From Pseudocercospora fijiensis CIRAD86 (Eukaryota; Ascomycota; Dothideomycetes; Mycosphaerellales; Mycosphaerellaceae), in NCBI RefSeq assembly GCF_000340215.1, contig NW_006921542.1, forward strand, positions 1,144,267 through 1,208,266: a stretch of DNA of 64,000 nt, in the 5' to 3' direction. Under the pieces are notes generated by a model. It saw nothing but the letters and a program-made list of their open reading frames with translations. It ran no database searches and was not told the origin of the DNA. Of this stretch, positions 46,563-59,437 are shown in pieces. Within the stretch, counting starts at the first letter, position 1; each line of letters begins with the position of its first letter. A program made the position numbers and the translations under genes.

Positions 46563-49500
46563 ATAAGCTCTAATAGAAGCGAGTATTAAGAATTAGCGGA
46601 ATCTTCTAAATCCGAGAACGCCCCTAATCCTATTAACGAGGAAATTAGACGGCGACTAGTTAATATAAGCGAGCCTCCTATACCCTCTATACTAGAGGCA
46701 CTCTATAATATTATTATAAAGATAATAGAGAAGCAAACTAAGCTTCTCCGTTAAAACAAGCGTCGCCCGCTAGAACTAGGAAGTAGTATAAACCCCTTAT
46801 TCGAAGGGGAGAACGCTACGGTATATATAGAGCGTTTTAAGGAAGGCTTAATTAAGTACGAGCTCGATAGAGAATCCGACTAGTATAAGATCCGGTCCCT
46901 TACGAGGACTACTATTACTAAGCTTTACCGAACCCTTAGAACCCTAGTTAGCTACTTAGAAAAGGACGACAAGTCTAATACTAACTAGGAGACCTTTAAA
47001 CTAGCCTTTCTAAGGGAGTATCGAGAGCGTAATAGCCGTCGTATTAAAGGTAGTCGCGCGTAGCTCGAGGCCCTCTACTTAGTAAGGCGTACTAAGGATA
47101 ACGACCTAAAGGGGTATATCCGCGAATCTGTCGAGTTAGCGGACGGTATCGACTAGAGTAACCTCGAAAACTCTTAGAGAACGAGGCTACTCCTCTAGGG
47201 GTTGCCGTAGCCTATAGCTTAGCGTATCTTCCGTCGCTATAAGCTTAGCGAGGCCGATCCTAAGAGCTTTAGGAAATACAAAGAGGTCCTAGTATATATT
47301 AAGGCCGACATTAATAGCACCGCCGATACGAGGAAGTTTATCTATAGCGAAGATAGGAATAACCTAGCGTAGGTTAGGAAAGAAGCTATAGGAAGCAAGG
47401 GACCTAAGTTCCTTCCTAAATCGCAAAGTAGTCCTAAGACCGTAACTCCTACTATTACTAAACACTCTTAAGACGTTACGGACTTAGCTAAATCCCTAGC
47501 CTAACTTAACCTTAATACGAAGGCATTATAGCGAGTTAGGGAAGTTATTAATACTACTACGCTAGGCGATATGCTACTAGTCTACTAGGTTTCAGATCCT
47601 AACTACCCTAAAGCCCCTTTAGTAGATGTCTACGCTATACGGAAGATCTATTCCAACTTAGATAGCAAGTGCTAGATATATAGTAGTTTTAAGTATATCT
47701 AATCGTCTTACCCTATCTAGAAAGAGCTTCTTAATAGGAAGCTTATTATACAAGTAAATAGTCGGTTCTACTATATAGATACCGGCGATAAGATTAACTT
47801 CGAATAGGATCGGAGAGCCCCGAAACTGCCTTAGCTAAGGACCCTTCTAGAGAAGAAGTATAGCGGTAAGATCGAGTTTAAGGACACTAGGAATAGTACC
47901 CTCGCTACTATTACTAAACGAGAAACTTAGAAGGTTAGGGCTAAACAGGTTATAGAACAAAGTAGTAACGGTACTACCGAGCCCGTTAAAGTTAACTTTG
48001 TTTCTTAGGACCCGGACGTAGTTACTAATATTTACGCGGTTACTAAGAATAGTATAGATGTCTACGCTACTATAAGGTCTTAAACCTAGTCCTAGGGCAA
48101 AGGTAAGAGCCCGTAGAATCCTACTCGCCCTAGTACGGCAGCCCCTACTAGAGTACTAAAGAACAAGGCGGCCGATAAGGATAAGTAATAGCGAGAGTTA
48201 ACCGCTAAAACTAAGACTCTCTAGACAGCTAGAGATCGCGCTGCCCGAGCTAGTACCGCACCTATAGAGAGCCTAGTCGTCCTAGAGACTCTAGAGGTTA
48301 ATATAGAAGATAATACTACCGACATTAGTAGTACCCTAGAACTAGCTAACCTACCTACCTATAAGCGGAAGTTATCCGATCCAAAGAGCTTTCGCTTTAA
48401 TAAATACATAAACAAGTATAGTACTAGCCTAGCTAACTCTTTAGATATAAAGGCAAACGCTCTCTTCTAGGCTTTATAGTTCCTAGACCTTAAGTCTAAC
48501 GTATCTATAGGAGAGCTATTAGTATATAGTTTGCCTACTAACCTATTCTAGAGCCGAATCCCTAACAATACTACCTTTATAAAAGACCTCGCTACCCTCC
48601 GAAGAAAATAGGGTCGAGAAGACTATATCGACGTCTCTTCCCTATAGTTCCTTTCTAAATTTTTAGAGGCCTAAGAGTTAGTAGAAGGCGAATCTCTTAG
48701 AAATAAGCTTTGTTAGCCTCAAAGCGAGTGAATAATAATTTCGGGCTGCTTTGTCCTTATATCCTTCTTTATATATATACAGCCTTTATATATAAAGAAA
48801 TAAGATTACGAGGCGTAATACGGCGCCTCTAGAACTATCGGATATACCGATACTATTGTCGGAGTAGCCGACAATAGTAAGGATACTCGACAATAGGAAG
48901 GACTGAATATATATATGCCTAGGATAGTTACTAGTTTAGATAGAACATAACGAACACAACACAGTTCAGCCTATACTACTACTATATAATTTAACAGAAT
49001 CGGTAACCTACGAGAACTAGGAGACTATCGATAATACTAACGAAGAGGGGATTAAGGAGATAGGCCGAGGGGATAGTAATAATACCGACCCTGTTTTAGT
49101 TTTAGTTTCTATTAAAGCTATCCGATTTACTAGCTAATAAATCGGTCGAGTAGGACCTCCTCGACCTAAGGAACTTTACTCTATCTCTAATAATATAGAC
49201 CTTTCCGTAGTTACTCATTCCTTCGCCGTCGTTCCCGCTATCTATATTTAAGTTACTATCGGAAGCTATAGTTAGTAGATACTAGTAATGCTTAATAATA
49301 GTTTAAAGTTACTTATTATAAGTAAGCGTTAGGCTAAATAACTTAGGCTACTAATAAATAGAGACATTTCCCTCGGTATATAGGGAGTAAATAGGGAGGT
49401 TACGCTAGTAGGTGCCTACTATAATATTATAGTAGACGCCTTCGGCATATGCTTTTCCTTTACCTTCTAGATTGCCGCCGACCTAAATACACTAATTATT

Positions 49501-49960
49501 CTAGGTCGACTATAGTCTCGTATAACCTAGGGTATCTAGCGCAACTACGACGATAGCTCCTAAGAGGGAACTATCGCTAACTAGAAGGGCAACCGAGTCG
49601 TGTTTACTAGTTATATCGGAAACACTAGCTATAAGTCCTACGAGGATATCCTTACTACTTCTAAACGGTCTTCGGGAAACGCTATAGCGCGGTTATAAGA
49701 CCGGCAATCTACGCTATAAGTTAGTATAGCTTAAATAGGTTATTTCTAGAAGTACGTCGCTCCGTACGTTAAGGCAAGTTTCTAGGTTCTATACTAAGAA
49801 GACGAATGCTCGAAGCGATAGCGAGTATAATATAACGACTACCTACTATACGAGTTAGGGTAATAATGCTATCTTATATATCGTCGCCGGAGGCATTATT
49901 ACTAGACGCGGGTCTACCCGAACCGACTAATTAAAGCGCGAGTCTAATACTACCCTAGGG
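46563..49960 (+). pseudogene. G1-B gag and protease-like region, split by a solo LTR
   Basis: The start is inferred at ATA 46563-46565, giving SSNRSEYQ-like sequence (TAA for Gln), then NPINEEIRRRLVNISEPPIP near 46630 and the region homologous to copy A (ATVYIERFKEGLIKYEL near 46815). The solo LTR at 48695-48996 plus its 5-bp duplication shifts the frame. Downstream the retropepsin-like segment is near 49250. Many RIP stops. Confidence 0.78.
48690..49001. mobile_element. Solo LTR (302 bp) with 5-bp target duplication
   Basis: Insertion 48695-48996 is absent from the same place in G1-A (about 1898). GAATC is duplicated at 48690-48694 and 48997-49001. It begins TCTTAGAAATAAG and ends TTTAACA, resembling fungal LTR termini (TGTTAGAAA type). 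Inverted repeats CTATTGTCGG/CCGACAATAG lie near 48855-48880. It keeps many CpA sites (ACACAACACAGTTCAGCC region near 48953-48970), unlike its surroundings. Confidence 0.85.
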
Positions 49961-52900
49961 GTGTTATTACGAATCTAACGTTTTTGCCGGCGTTATAAAT
50001 TAGGACTACTAGTTATATACTTATCGACTTAAGGAAACTTCTAAAGAGGTTTACGCACTATTTTGTTACGCTAATCTCTAGGCCTAGCGACAAAGAGAGA
50101 GAGCTCGGGTTCTATAATCGATTAGTATATATACCCTATATAAGAGGGTAGCTAATAAGATTAAGCCCGTAAAGGGCAGCGTATACATTACCGATAGGTC
50201 TAATCCTAGCGGAAATCCTAACTAGCGACAAAAGTGCCTTAATTAGGAGGCGACACTACCGCCTAGGGATAGTCCGTATAATTAGAAATATATTACTAAA
50301 AAGTTCTCTACTATCTCTAGGGGGTTAAGGCTAATAGAGGAGAGGCTTGCGAAAATCAAACCTAGTATAGAGCTTTCGGATCGTAAGCTTAACCTACTAT
50401 ACGAGCTTTTATATAATCGCGAAGCCGTATTAGTATATAACTTTACTTACCTAGGCAGAATTAATCCGGAGGTTGCCCCTCTATAGAAGATCCGAACGAT
50501 CGAATATAAGCCTTAGGCCTACCTAGGTTTTAAGCTAAACCCTAGCCTACGAGGTATAGTCGAGGATATAATATAGTAGCGCGTAAAGGCCGGTATACTA
50601 GAGCCTTCCTATACCTTATATCGCAATCTATATTTCCTAGTTTAGAAGAAGATAGCTCCTAGGGAACTAAAGAAGTACCGTCTAATTAACGCTACGTAAA
50701 AGTTTAATATAGTTACAATTAGGGATATTAACCTTCCCCCGGAGACTAATAGGATCTCGGAAGCCTTTACTAACTATATTGTAGCCTTACTAGTTAATGT
50801 TTTCTCGGGCTACGACTAGATTCCTCTCTACCCTAATAGCCGGGACCTTACTAGTTTCGAAATACCTCTTAGACTATATAGACAAACTACTCTTCCCTAA
50901 GGGGCGACTAACTTAGTAGCTTAGTTCGTTCGTATTATAAACTAAGTCCTCGCGGCCTATATCTCCTATATAGCGATGCCTTTCCTCGACGATATCGGCG
51001 TAAAGAGCCCTAAAACTAGGTACGATAATAAAGAAGTAGAGCCTAGTATCCGTAGGTTCTTTCTCGAATATATCTAGAACCTCGATAGTGTCCTCTACGA
51101 CCTAGAGCGAGCTAACCTAACGGTATATAGGGAGAAGCTTTAGCTCCTATATAAACGAATAAACATTATCGGATTTGTAACCGATAACAACGGCCGCTAT
51201 CCTAATAATATACGGGTCTTAAAGATAGTATCCTAGCCGGATCCTGCCTATTAGAAGGATGTCCGAACCTAGCTTAGAGTAGTCTCCTACTTCCGTATCT
51301 AAGTCGAGAACTTTATATTAGTATACAAGCCCTTATACGCCTTACTTAAGAAGGATACTAAGTTCGAATAGACTTCCGTTTACTATATAGCTAAGGATAC
51401 GGTAACCAAGGCACTCGTTAGCGCGCCTATACTTATATCTATTAACTACTTAGAGGGTGCGGATTTAATAGTTATTACTATCGACTCGAGCGGGGAAGGC
51501 TATAGCGAGATACTAATATAGTATAACCGTAAAGAACTATCTTTGCGTTACCCTATCCGATACGACTTAGGGCTATAGAAACCGATCGAGGCCTAGTACG
51601 ATACTAGTAAGCGAGAATATCTTAGAGTCTATAAGGCTCTAAAGAAGTTCCGACTATAGCTCTTTAGTATATTCTTTTACCTAGAAATCGATACTTAGAC
51701 ACTAGTCTATTAGCTTAACCGTATAGCCTCCGACTTGCTAAACTCTACGATAGCTCGGTAGGTTGCCTAGATCTATTTGTTTAACTTCGACGTCTTCTAC
51801 GTTCCTAGGAAGAAGTATACTAGACTAGATAGCCTTTCTAGAAGGCCTACTATAGAAGAGGACATTATCGAAATAATAGAAGAAGAGGATATCGACGCGG
51901 TTATTAACCGTACCTTCTTTACTGCCTTCTATATTAATGCTATACTAGCAATTACTAGGTCTACTACTAACGACCGGCCCGATAACTAGACTAGTAACTA
52001 ACCTAATAAACCTAATATATAGCCTAAGGGTTAGCCTAACGAGAACCCTACTACTAATAGTAATAACTAGGCTAAAGCTAAGGTAGATAAATTAGATAGG
52101 GATAATATCCTTAATAGAGTCTACTCCGACGACTCCTATTATATCGCCTACTTCCTAATCTATACGAAGAGAGCGCCTAGTCTATTAAAGAGTTAATACC
52201 GTCGGATTATTTATTATTCTCGACGGTTCCTTATTAAGGATCGCATCCTTTAGCGACAAGCGATAGTTAATATACCTCTCTAGCGTATTATTAATAATCC
52301 TATAGTAAGATAAGAAATTCTTCGTACAGTTTACGACGAGCCTAGCTACTAGGTAGCGGAGGGCACCTTCGATATCCTTCGTCGACGATACTAGTAGGAT
52401 AGCGTATAGGCTAATATCTCTCGCTACTATAAGAGCTATCCTAAGTACAATTTTAGGAATAGCTACTATCGGCAGGGCGAGCTACGTATCCCCGCTACCT
52501 AATTAGTTAGTAAACGATAGTACGGTAATAGGGTTTATCTAAGCCGGAATAATAGCCTCTATATTATTCGGGAAGGTCTTTCTCGGTAGCCTAAAGCCTA
52601 TTATTTCCGTAAGGGCTATAGTGCTATTAACGCCTATAATATCGCTACCTTCCTATTTAAGGACCTATTCTACCGATAGGGTACGCCCTATAAAATTATC
52701 TTAGATAACGCTACGACTAATATAGCTAAAGAAGTTTAGGCGCTACTTACTTCGTATAGGGCGAAGAACGTTCGTATCTCCCCGTACTATCCCTAATCTA
52801 ATACTATCGTTAAGCGCGGCTATCGGTCTTTAATCGATACCTTATCTAAGCTAACTAATAGTAGTAATAGGTTAGTCGCGATCTCTACCTACGTTCTAGC

Positions 52901-53732
52901 CCTTCTCTAGGTAGACCGAACGACTATTATCGATACTACTAGACTTATACTAGCGGAGCTTATAATTAGGAGAGACGCTATTCTTCCGATTAAGTTGTCC
53001 TACTATACGTAGAGCGTTTACGACTAGGGGTCTGTTCGTACTAGAGTAGATCTCCTTACCCTACGCGCTAAGGCTCTTAAGGAAATAACTACTACTTCTT
53101 AGGAGGGACTTACTCGATAACGTCGCCTTCGTAAAGAGGCTAAGTAGTATTCGGATAACTATAATGCTATTAATTAGGAGCCTCTAAAGGTTAGCGATAT
53201 AGTTCTCCTATACCGGTCGGAGCTAGAATATAGTTACTCCTATAAGCTAGCCTTTAAATAGAAAGAGCCTTATAGAGTATAGGAGGTCCTTTACGATAGT
53301 TCTACGTACCGTCTTTAGGAACTTAATAGTGCTACCTTAAAGCACTCGTACCCTCGGGCTAACCTAAAGAAGATCGTCGAATTAAGAGAACCTACCCGCT
53401 CTCCTCCGACCGAAGAAGAAGTTAGTGCCTCTATAGACCCTCTACCGACCTTAGATACCTACCGAGAGGAGGATCCGGCCGCGATTATAGATCCTATTCT
53501 ACCTAACAACTATACGTATCCCTAGATACGTCTTAGTAAGCTATTAGGAATAACTTATAAACAAAGGGAGAGTTATATACGTATTAATTACGCGTAGAGC
53601 ATTTCCGATATTAATGCCGATAGTAAACTAGACTTCTAGCTATCTAACTCTAACTCCGAGGAGGAACTCGACTAGTCTAGCGACGAAGACTACCTAGAAT
53701 TATAGATACTAGACGACCCTAAGACTAAATAA
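49915..53732 (+). pseudogene. G1-B pol (RT, RNase H, integrase)
   Basis: Homologue of 2821-6597. The RT active-site box reads FLDDIG near 50985, both Asp kept, whereas copy A has FLND. Other motifs: FSGYD near 50805, IDSSGEGYSE near 51480, FNFDVFYVPRKKYTRLDSLS near 51780, integrase zinc-binding region near 52430 (ligands partly lost) and IILDNATTN near 52695. It ends at TAA 53730-53732. Numerous TAG/TAA codons at Gln/Trp positions. The frame relation to gag (-1) is the same as in copy A once the solo LTR is discounted. Confidence 0.9.
49945..49969. repeat. Palindrome at the G1-B gag/pol junction
   Basis: TAATACTACCC/TAGGGGTGTTATTA, equivalent to 2855-2879. Confidence 0.8.
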
Positions 53733-54000
53733 TTGCTTGCTCTTCCTTGCCTCTATCTGCCTCTACTACGTTACTTCCTTACTCTTATTAATCGTTCTCC
53801 GCGCTATTTATATAGTGCCGCCCTATACCTTTAGTCCTTACCTACTATCTATTCCTACTAATATTCCTACTCTCGTTTATTGCTTATTGTTTTAACTTAT
53901 CTTATTATTGCCTTTTGCCTTTGCCTTTACCTTCGATAGATATTACTATAACTTTATTCCTTTACTCTTATTTCCTTAGATAGAACTATACGAGGCATGC

Positions 54001-54034
54001 TTTCCTAATAATACCCCGGGGTAGTATTAGGAAA
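54001..54034. repeat. Palindrome after G1-B pol
   Basis: TTTCCTAATA...TATTAGGAAA arms around ATACCCC/GGGGTAG. The outer arms differ from copy A (CTTCCGAATA) but pair with each other in both copies. Confidence 0.85.
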
Positions 54035-54453
54035 ATAGCCGAACCTAACCCCTCTACCCCTCTAGGACTATTTCCCTTTTAGCTTCCTAGACTCTAGTAA
54101 CTACCCTCGGGTAGCAACGATAATAAGATACTTCGCTAGACTCTTCCTACCCTAATTAGCGCTAGTTACGTAGGATACTAAGAAAGGGAGGTTCCCTATC
54201 CCTCTCCCTTCCTACCGCTTAGATAGATATAGTAACCTAGGCCTATAGCCTCTAAGAATAGGGGCCTTAGGCTATTAAGCTTAGTATTTAGAAGAAGAAA
54301 GAAGGTAAACGTACAGACTACTTTTACGTGCTTGCTAATGTAAAAGGTAATACTATATCTATAACGGTAGTACTATAGGCTAATATACGGACGAATTAGC
54401 TACGCTAGGCCTAGGCGACTTACTCCTCGTTACCGAGTATCTCTAGGGAAAGC

Positions 54454-54478
54454 TAATGCTACCCTAGGGGTGTTATTA
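54454..54478. repeat. Palindrome upstream of G1-B ORF3
   Basis: TAATGCTACCC/TAGGGGTGTTATTA. Confidence 0.75.
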
Positions 54479-54901
54479 GTCCCGCTAGCCTTACTACTAT
54501 AGATTCCTACTAGGACTCGAACTAACTAGTTATATTTCGAGCGCGCGAGAATCTACGATAGCTAAAGGTTAATAAACGCGCGTAGTCGCTACTTATAATT
54601 AGCTAGATCGATTATTAAACTTTAGCCTACCCTAATAATAAAGAAGTCTCGTATATAGCTTTACTTTTATATATAGCCGTTATCCGTTTGCTTTACTAGC
54701 GCGGAATATATAGGCTACGTTACCTTCGTACCCTATTTAAAGCGAGCTTCCTAAGCTCTTTCTTCCGCTCGATTACTAACTAACTCGCTACCGCCTAACT
54801 ACCCCCCCCCTCTTCTATGTAAGCCCTTTAATTATTATTATTAAGTAACGAATACGTTTTTGTAAACTCGTTTCTAACCTACTTCTGCCTCGGTCGACTA
54901 G

Positions 54902-57630
54902 ATATCTTCTAGTACCCCGAACCCGCTAGGCGCTAGTAGTAGCGGCAACCTACCTATTCCTATTAACCTAAGCCTAGCCGCTCTAGTTCCGATCGAAGCC
55001 CTATCTAATAGCGCCTTAGCTACTACGACTAGTCTCGAGCACTACTTTTAGATCGTTACTATCCTTAAAGATCCTTAAGAAAAGATCGAGAACGCTCGTA
55101 CTCTACTATACGTTATTAATAGAAACATTAAGAAGGCTACTATCTTAGTTGCGTACGGTATAAACAACTTGCGTTAGTCTATTATAAGCGTATCTTTAAG
55201 CGCGACGTTCTTAACGATATAGATATTTAATAAGCCTTTCCTATCGTCTATAGCCTCGAGATAGCTAGTACCTAGATCCGCTTACGCTTTAAGACCCTCG
55301 ATTAGGCCTTCGAACATTAGGGAGGACTAAGTAGTCTTCCTAAGAGCCTTATTAACTTCGCCTACGGTAGATAAGAGCGTACTAAGCAGGTCTCTTCGTT
55401 CGGTAATAAGTATAAAGTCTGTCGCTAAGGCGCCGAGTACCTTTTTTATACTGTAATCTATCGTATATCTACCGCTAGTAAGAAGGTAGGCAAGTAGTTA
55501 CTTAACTTGTCCTTTACGCTTAACGACTTTACGACAGCCTACTAGAAGCGGTATAACGATGCGATTATCTAGGTCGATCTTAACGTATAAACTACTAAGG
55601 ATCTACTAAAAGAAAAGGGCTATTATATTAATAGTGTAGGTTTTATTGTTAAAGGTTAAGAGGCTCCTATCGTTAATGTTCTTAAACGTAAGGTTCTTCG
55701 CTTAGAAATAGAGGCCGATATAGCTACTAGTCTTACGCTCGCTACGGAAATGTAGGCTTAAGACCGTCGCTCGACCCGTAACTATAAGGTCTCTTAGGAA
55801 GTTAAGGACGAGCGCGCTAAGGCCGAAGCAGCGCGTAAGAAGGTACTGTACGCTCGCTAGGCCCTCCGCAAGGCTACTAAGAAGTCTAGTACGCCTTCTA
55901 GTACTAACTATAGTAATTCGGATATTAATATACTAGATATACTACTAGAGGATATCTCCTCCGAAGGCTCCTTTAGCGAGCGTAGGGATAGAGGCCTCTC
56001 GCCGATTCTATTAACTAAGAACATCTATAGTTCTTATAAGGGTAACTCTATTGCGTATCTTATTACTAAGATCGATATAGTTCCTAAGGCCGATATAGGC
56101 AAAGCTCCTACTACTCTATCTATCTATTAATAGCTCGACGACCTTAGTAAGCTAGGTAAAGAGCGGTTTACTATATATACTAACTATATTAAGAAGGCCG
56201 CTAAGGTCTATAGTCTCTACGCTAGTACTAAGACGAGTATTCTTATCGGCCGCCTATTAAAGATTAGACGCGAGATTACTAATTAGGATGCCTTTACTAC
56301 CCTTAAGACTAGTTATACTAACTAGTTTCCTAGACGTCCTACTACCGCGCTAACCTCCTTAGGACTCTACGTATTCAACCCTACTAGCGCTATTACTCGC
56401 GATCTTATACTAACTAATCGTCGAAGCAAGTTAGTCGCTAGTATTCTCGGCTAAGGTACCTCCTTCGACCGCTTTCACTAGACTAGTAATACTATCTTCC
56501 CTCGAGTCTTTAGTTAGATACAATCGCCTCGTAGAGCGTACCTTTCTCCTATCGTCGACCTAATATAGGAGGAATTTCGTATATCCTTTTAGTATATACG
56601 TAAGCTGCCTAAGTCTAAGTAGGAAGGCCGTAATGCCCTTTAGGCCTGTAGAGTAAGCAACTAAATCGTCCGTTAGTATCCTACCTTGTAGCTCTTAGCC
56701 GTTACCCTTCGACCTAATTACGTATACGAGCTTATCTCCGTTCCTAAGCCTACTAAGTACTTTAAGGTAGGTAAAGGCGGTTATAAGAACTGCCCTACTA
56801 AGGAGACTTCTCGTCTCGGATAAGATATAATTAAGCTCGCAGGTAGTAAGGGTGCTAGTTATCTACGTATTAAGGTTTCCCTTATATCTAAAGATAAGAC
56901 CGCCTATTTAACTGTTATCGAGGGTATATACGAACTAGAGGTCTTCGATAACTGGGTTAAGAAACTTATAGGCTGTAACCTAGTTCTACTAAGTAAGGTT
57001 AGTAAGCTTACTAAAAAGCACCTTACTACCGACGACCTCGACTATATATTCGATAGTTAGCCTAACGAAGGCGAGGTAGCTTAGTAGATCCTTAACCCTC
57101 TAGAAGAATACGAAGTCTCTATTTAGATGCTGTACCTTCTATATAGTAATCTAAAGGCTAAGAGCGACTATATATTAATCGACCTAGGCTACTCTCGCGT
57201 TATCGATAGTACTAAAATTAAGGGCTACGATAACTTAACCGTCTCTAAGGTTGCTAAGGCGTACTATAATCTAACCGCCCTTCTAGGTTCGAATACCTTC
57301 GTACTATTCGCCTTCTCTACGGCTATCTTAGTCGAAGGCCTTAGTTGCATTTCCGATACCCTAGTTAGTAGAATTCCTTAGTTAAGTTACGTTGTTTAGA
57401 ACGAAGTTAAACAAATCCTCTAGTTTAGTAAAGAGGAGCTTAGGGAATATCTATACGAGTAGGAGAAGGCTATATAGGACAAGGCTACTAACCTCCTCGT
57501 TAATTAAGCTTACTACGAGGCCGGGTACTTTAGTGCTAATAGCTTTAATACCTACGGAGGAGTTTAGGAGAATCGACTAGCTAACGAGGTTATTACTAGT
57601 AAGGATTACGGTATATTAAAGCAATAGTAA
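54902..57630 (+). pseudogene. G1-B ORF3, unknown protein
   Basis: Homologue of 7740-10478; the start is again ATA (54902-54904). Conserved blocks include FAYGR and SSFGNKYK-like sequence near 55360-55415, SNSDINILDILLEDISSEG near 55910, TNYIKKAAKVYSLY near 56175, LRPNYVYELISVPKP near 56710, NFAILVEGL-like hydrophobic sequence near 57320 and a terminal TAG TAA. It is 10 bp shorter than copy A overall, with small indels that break the frame (for example a 1-base loss near 55180). Confidence 0.65.
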
Positions 57631-57686
57631 GGCGTAGTAGATTAGCTACTTAGGAGATTGTTTCTATATATTAATAGAATCTAGGA

Positions 57687-57711
57687 ATAATACTACCTTA
57701 GGGGTATTATT
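57687..57711. repeat. Palindrome just after G1-B ORF3
   Basis: AATAATACTACC/TTAGGGGTATTATTA, 57 bp after the ORF3 stop. Confidence 0.78.
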
Positions 57712-57826
57712 ACGGAGTTTCTAAAGATAGCCTTAGCTAAGATGCCTAAGGTAACTGTATAACTGTTTATTTGTTTTTAGTGCGCAATGTAAAACGTATC
57801 TAGTTAGATACGAAGAAAGGGAGGGA

Positions 57827-57992
57827 TATTAGCTAGTAACTAGCCTATATATATAGGCTAAGTTTTAAGCCTATATAAGAGGCCTCCTTCGGCGCTATAG
57901 ATAGAGCATTAACCTTGTATAGCATATTATTTATATTACACTTCTATAATGCCTATGTTATAGGGCTCTAGTTACTAGCCTAAGCGGCAGTC
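57827..57992 (+). repeat. G1-B 3' LTR, truncated by X2
   Basis: The first 166 bp of the 279-bp LTR, cut where X2 begins. The last matching bases before X2 are CAGTC, the probable X2 target site. Confidence 0.92.
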
Positions 57993-58189
57993 TGTGAGAA
58001 GGGTTATATTAGCAGGTAGATAGGGTAGTAGTAAATTAATATAGTATTCGATAGAGCTCTAGGAGGAGAGGGAGGAAGGTAGGAGAGTTGGCCTAACGCT
58101 AAGCGCTAAGCCCTGCCTAAGGCACTAAGACCCTAGCTTTACTTGGCCTAGTTACATGCTAATTACGTATAGCCTCTTTAGCCCTAATA
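57993..58189 (-). repeat. X2 LTR (197 bp)
   Basis: TGTGAGAAGG...CCCTAATA, with the TG start intact. It is followed by CACGCTTCCCTTCT, a polypurine tract on the minus strand. Confidence 0.93.
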
Positions 58190-59437
58190 CACGCTTCCCT
58201 TCTAAAGGCCGCGCCCTCGTAGCCTATCTATATTCTATAACCTCTATTGCCGCTGACTTAGCAAGTCTAATAAGCTGCTTAGCCCGCGCTAAATTAAACA
58301 CTTAACCACCTAATTATGTAACTATATTAAACCTTACCTCTAAACAATACAATATATAACTCTAACTACGCTATCTCTATATATAATAAACTATAAAGTA
58401 ATATATATCTATAAGAATTGAAGGCCTCCGACTAATTATAATACGAGCGCGTCTTCCCTACTATAATAGGTAGACGTACGAGGTATTACAGTACTGCCTC
58501 CGTTCTAAGTAATATCGTATCGAGTTCTTTGCGTCTACTCTTAAAAGACCTAGCAATGTCCGCTTCCGAGGGTTGTCCGCTTCCGAGGGTTTGTTCTTAT
58601 TATTACGAGGGCTATTATTTACTATCGTAGTTTTACTAGCCCTAATTAGTTAGGTTTAGTAGCCTTCAAGTGTCAACTAATTATATCTTTTCAAAAAAAC
58701 TCAGTTCTTCTAGTTTCTATAGGTAAAGGCTATTATAAGTGCAGTAGTAGAGGTTCGCCTCGCTTAAAGGGTTAGATAGATCGAGGAGTAACCTATTGTC
58801 CGCAAGATCGACCCCGGCTAGCTTAGCTCTATAGTTTTTGCCCTTAGTTAGTTAGTCTATTAGTCTACTTAATCTTTTAAGCGGCTTAAAGCTTTAACTT
58901 AGCCTCAAAGTTTTAATCAAAGTTTTAATTAAAGGTGCCTTAGGCTCGTAGTGTAGGTAAGGTTGTATCTGTAGGCGCAGTAACAATAGCAAGTAATGTT
59001 GACAATAGCAGCGCTAGTCGTCTTAGCGCCAACTTTACCTTCTTCTAATTTCCTTCTTTAACTAATAACAACTCGGCAACACCGTTACTAATATAGCCGC
59101 GTTAGCCGCCGGCGCACTGCTAGCTCGTAGCGCGATACTATTACCTTTATTACCGTCATTCGTACGCGTACGTATATCGCCCTTGTCGAACGCTTAGGTC
59201 TCGAGGCCTCGATAGAATAAAGAACAAGAGGGGGACCTATAGGGCGCATTAGTAAAGAGGTAGAATCCTCGAAAGAGCAGTCGATTAGTTAACAGTTATA
59301 GCGCGTTTGTTAACGCTCGGTGCGCATCCGTTATCGTAGTATAGTCTTGTTATCCTTTGCTAACAATTGCTTGCCTCTAATTAGTTAGCTTAATAGCACC
59401 CCGGGGGTAGCATTGTTCCTAGGTCCTAATAGTAACA
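58190..59437 (-). other. X2 region between pol stop and 3' LTR
   Basis: Counterpart of 14969-16189. A 14-base direct duplication (TCCGCTTCCGAGGG) occurs near 58558-58592. No conserved coding motif. Confidence 0.55.
59391..59415. repeat. Palindrome just after X2 pol stop
   Basis: TAATAGCACCCC/GGGGGTAGCATTG, 23 bp past the pol stop in element sense. Confidence 0.82.

Larger units (their letters stand above)
53733..54901 (+). other. G1-B region between pol and ORF3
   Basis: Same layout as 6598-7739: palindromes at 54001-54034 and 54454-54478, a TATTTAAAG box near 54735 and a C tract near 54803. No coding motif. Confidence 0.5.
45479..57992 (+). mobile_element. Ty3/gypsy element G1, copy B
   Basis: 5' LTR at 45479-45757, leader, gag from 46563, pol to 53732, ORF3 at 54902-57630, polypurine tract at 57812-57826, and a 3' LTR from 57827 cut at 57992 by X2. 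A 302-bp solo LTR sits inside gag. The likely 5' target repeat is CCTAA (45474-45478); its partner is beyond the window. It is inserted in the inverted Z LTR. Confidence 0.94.
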
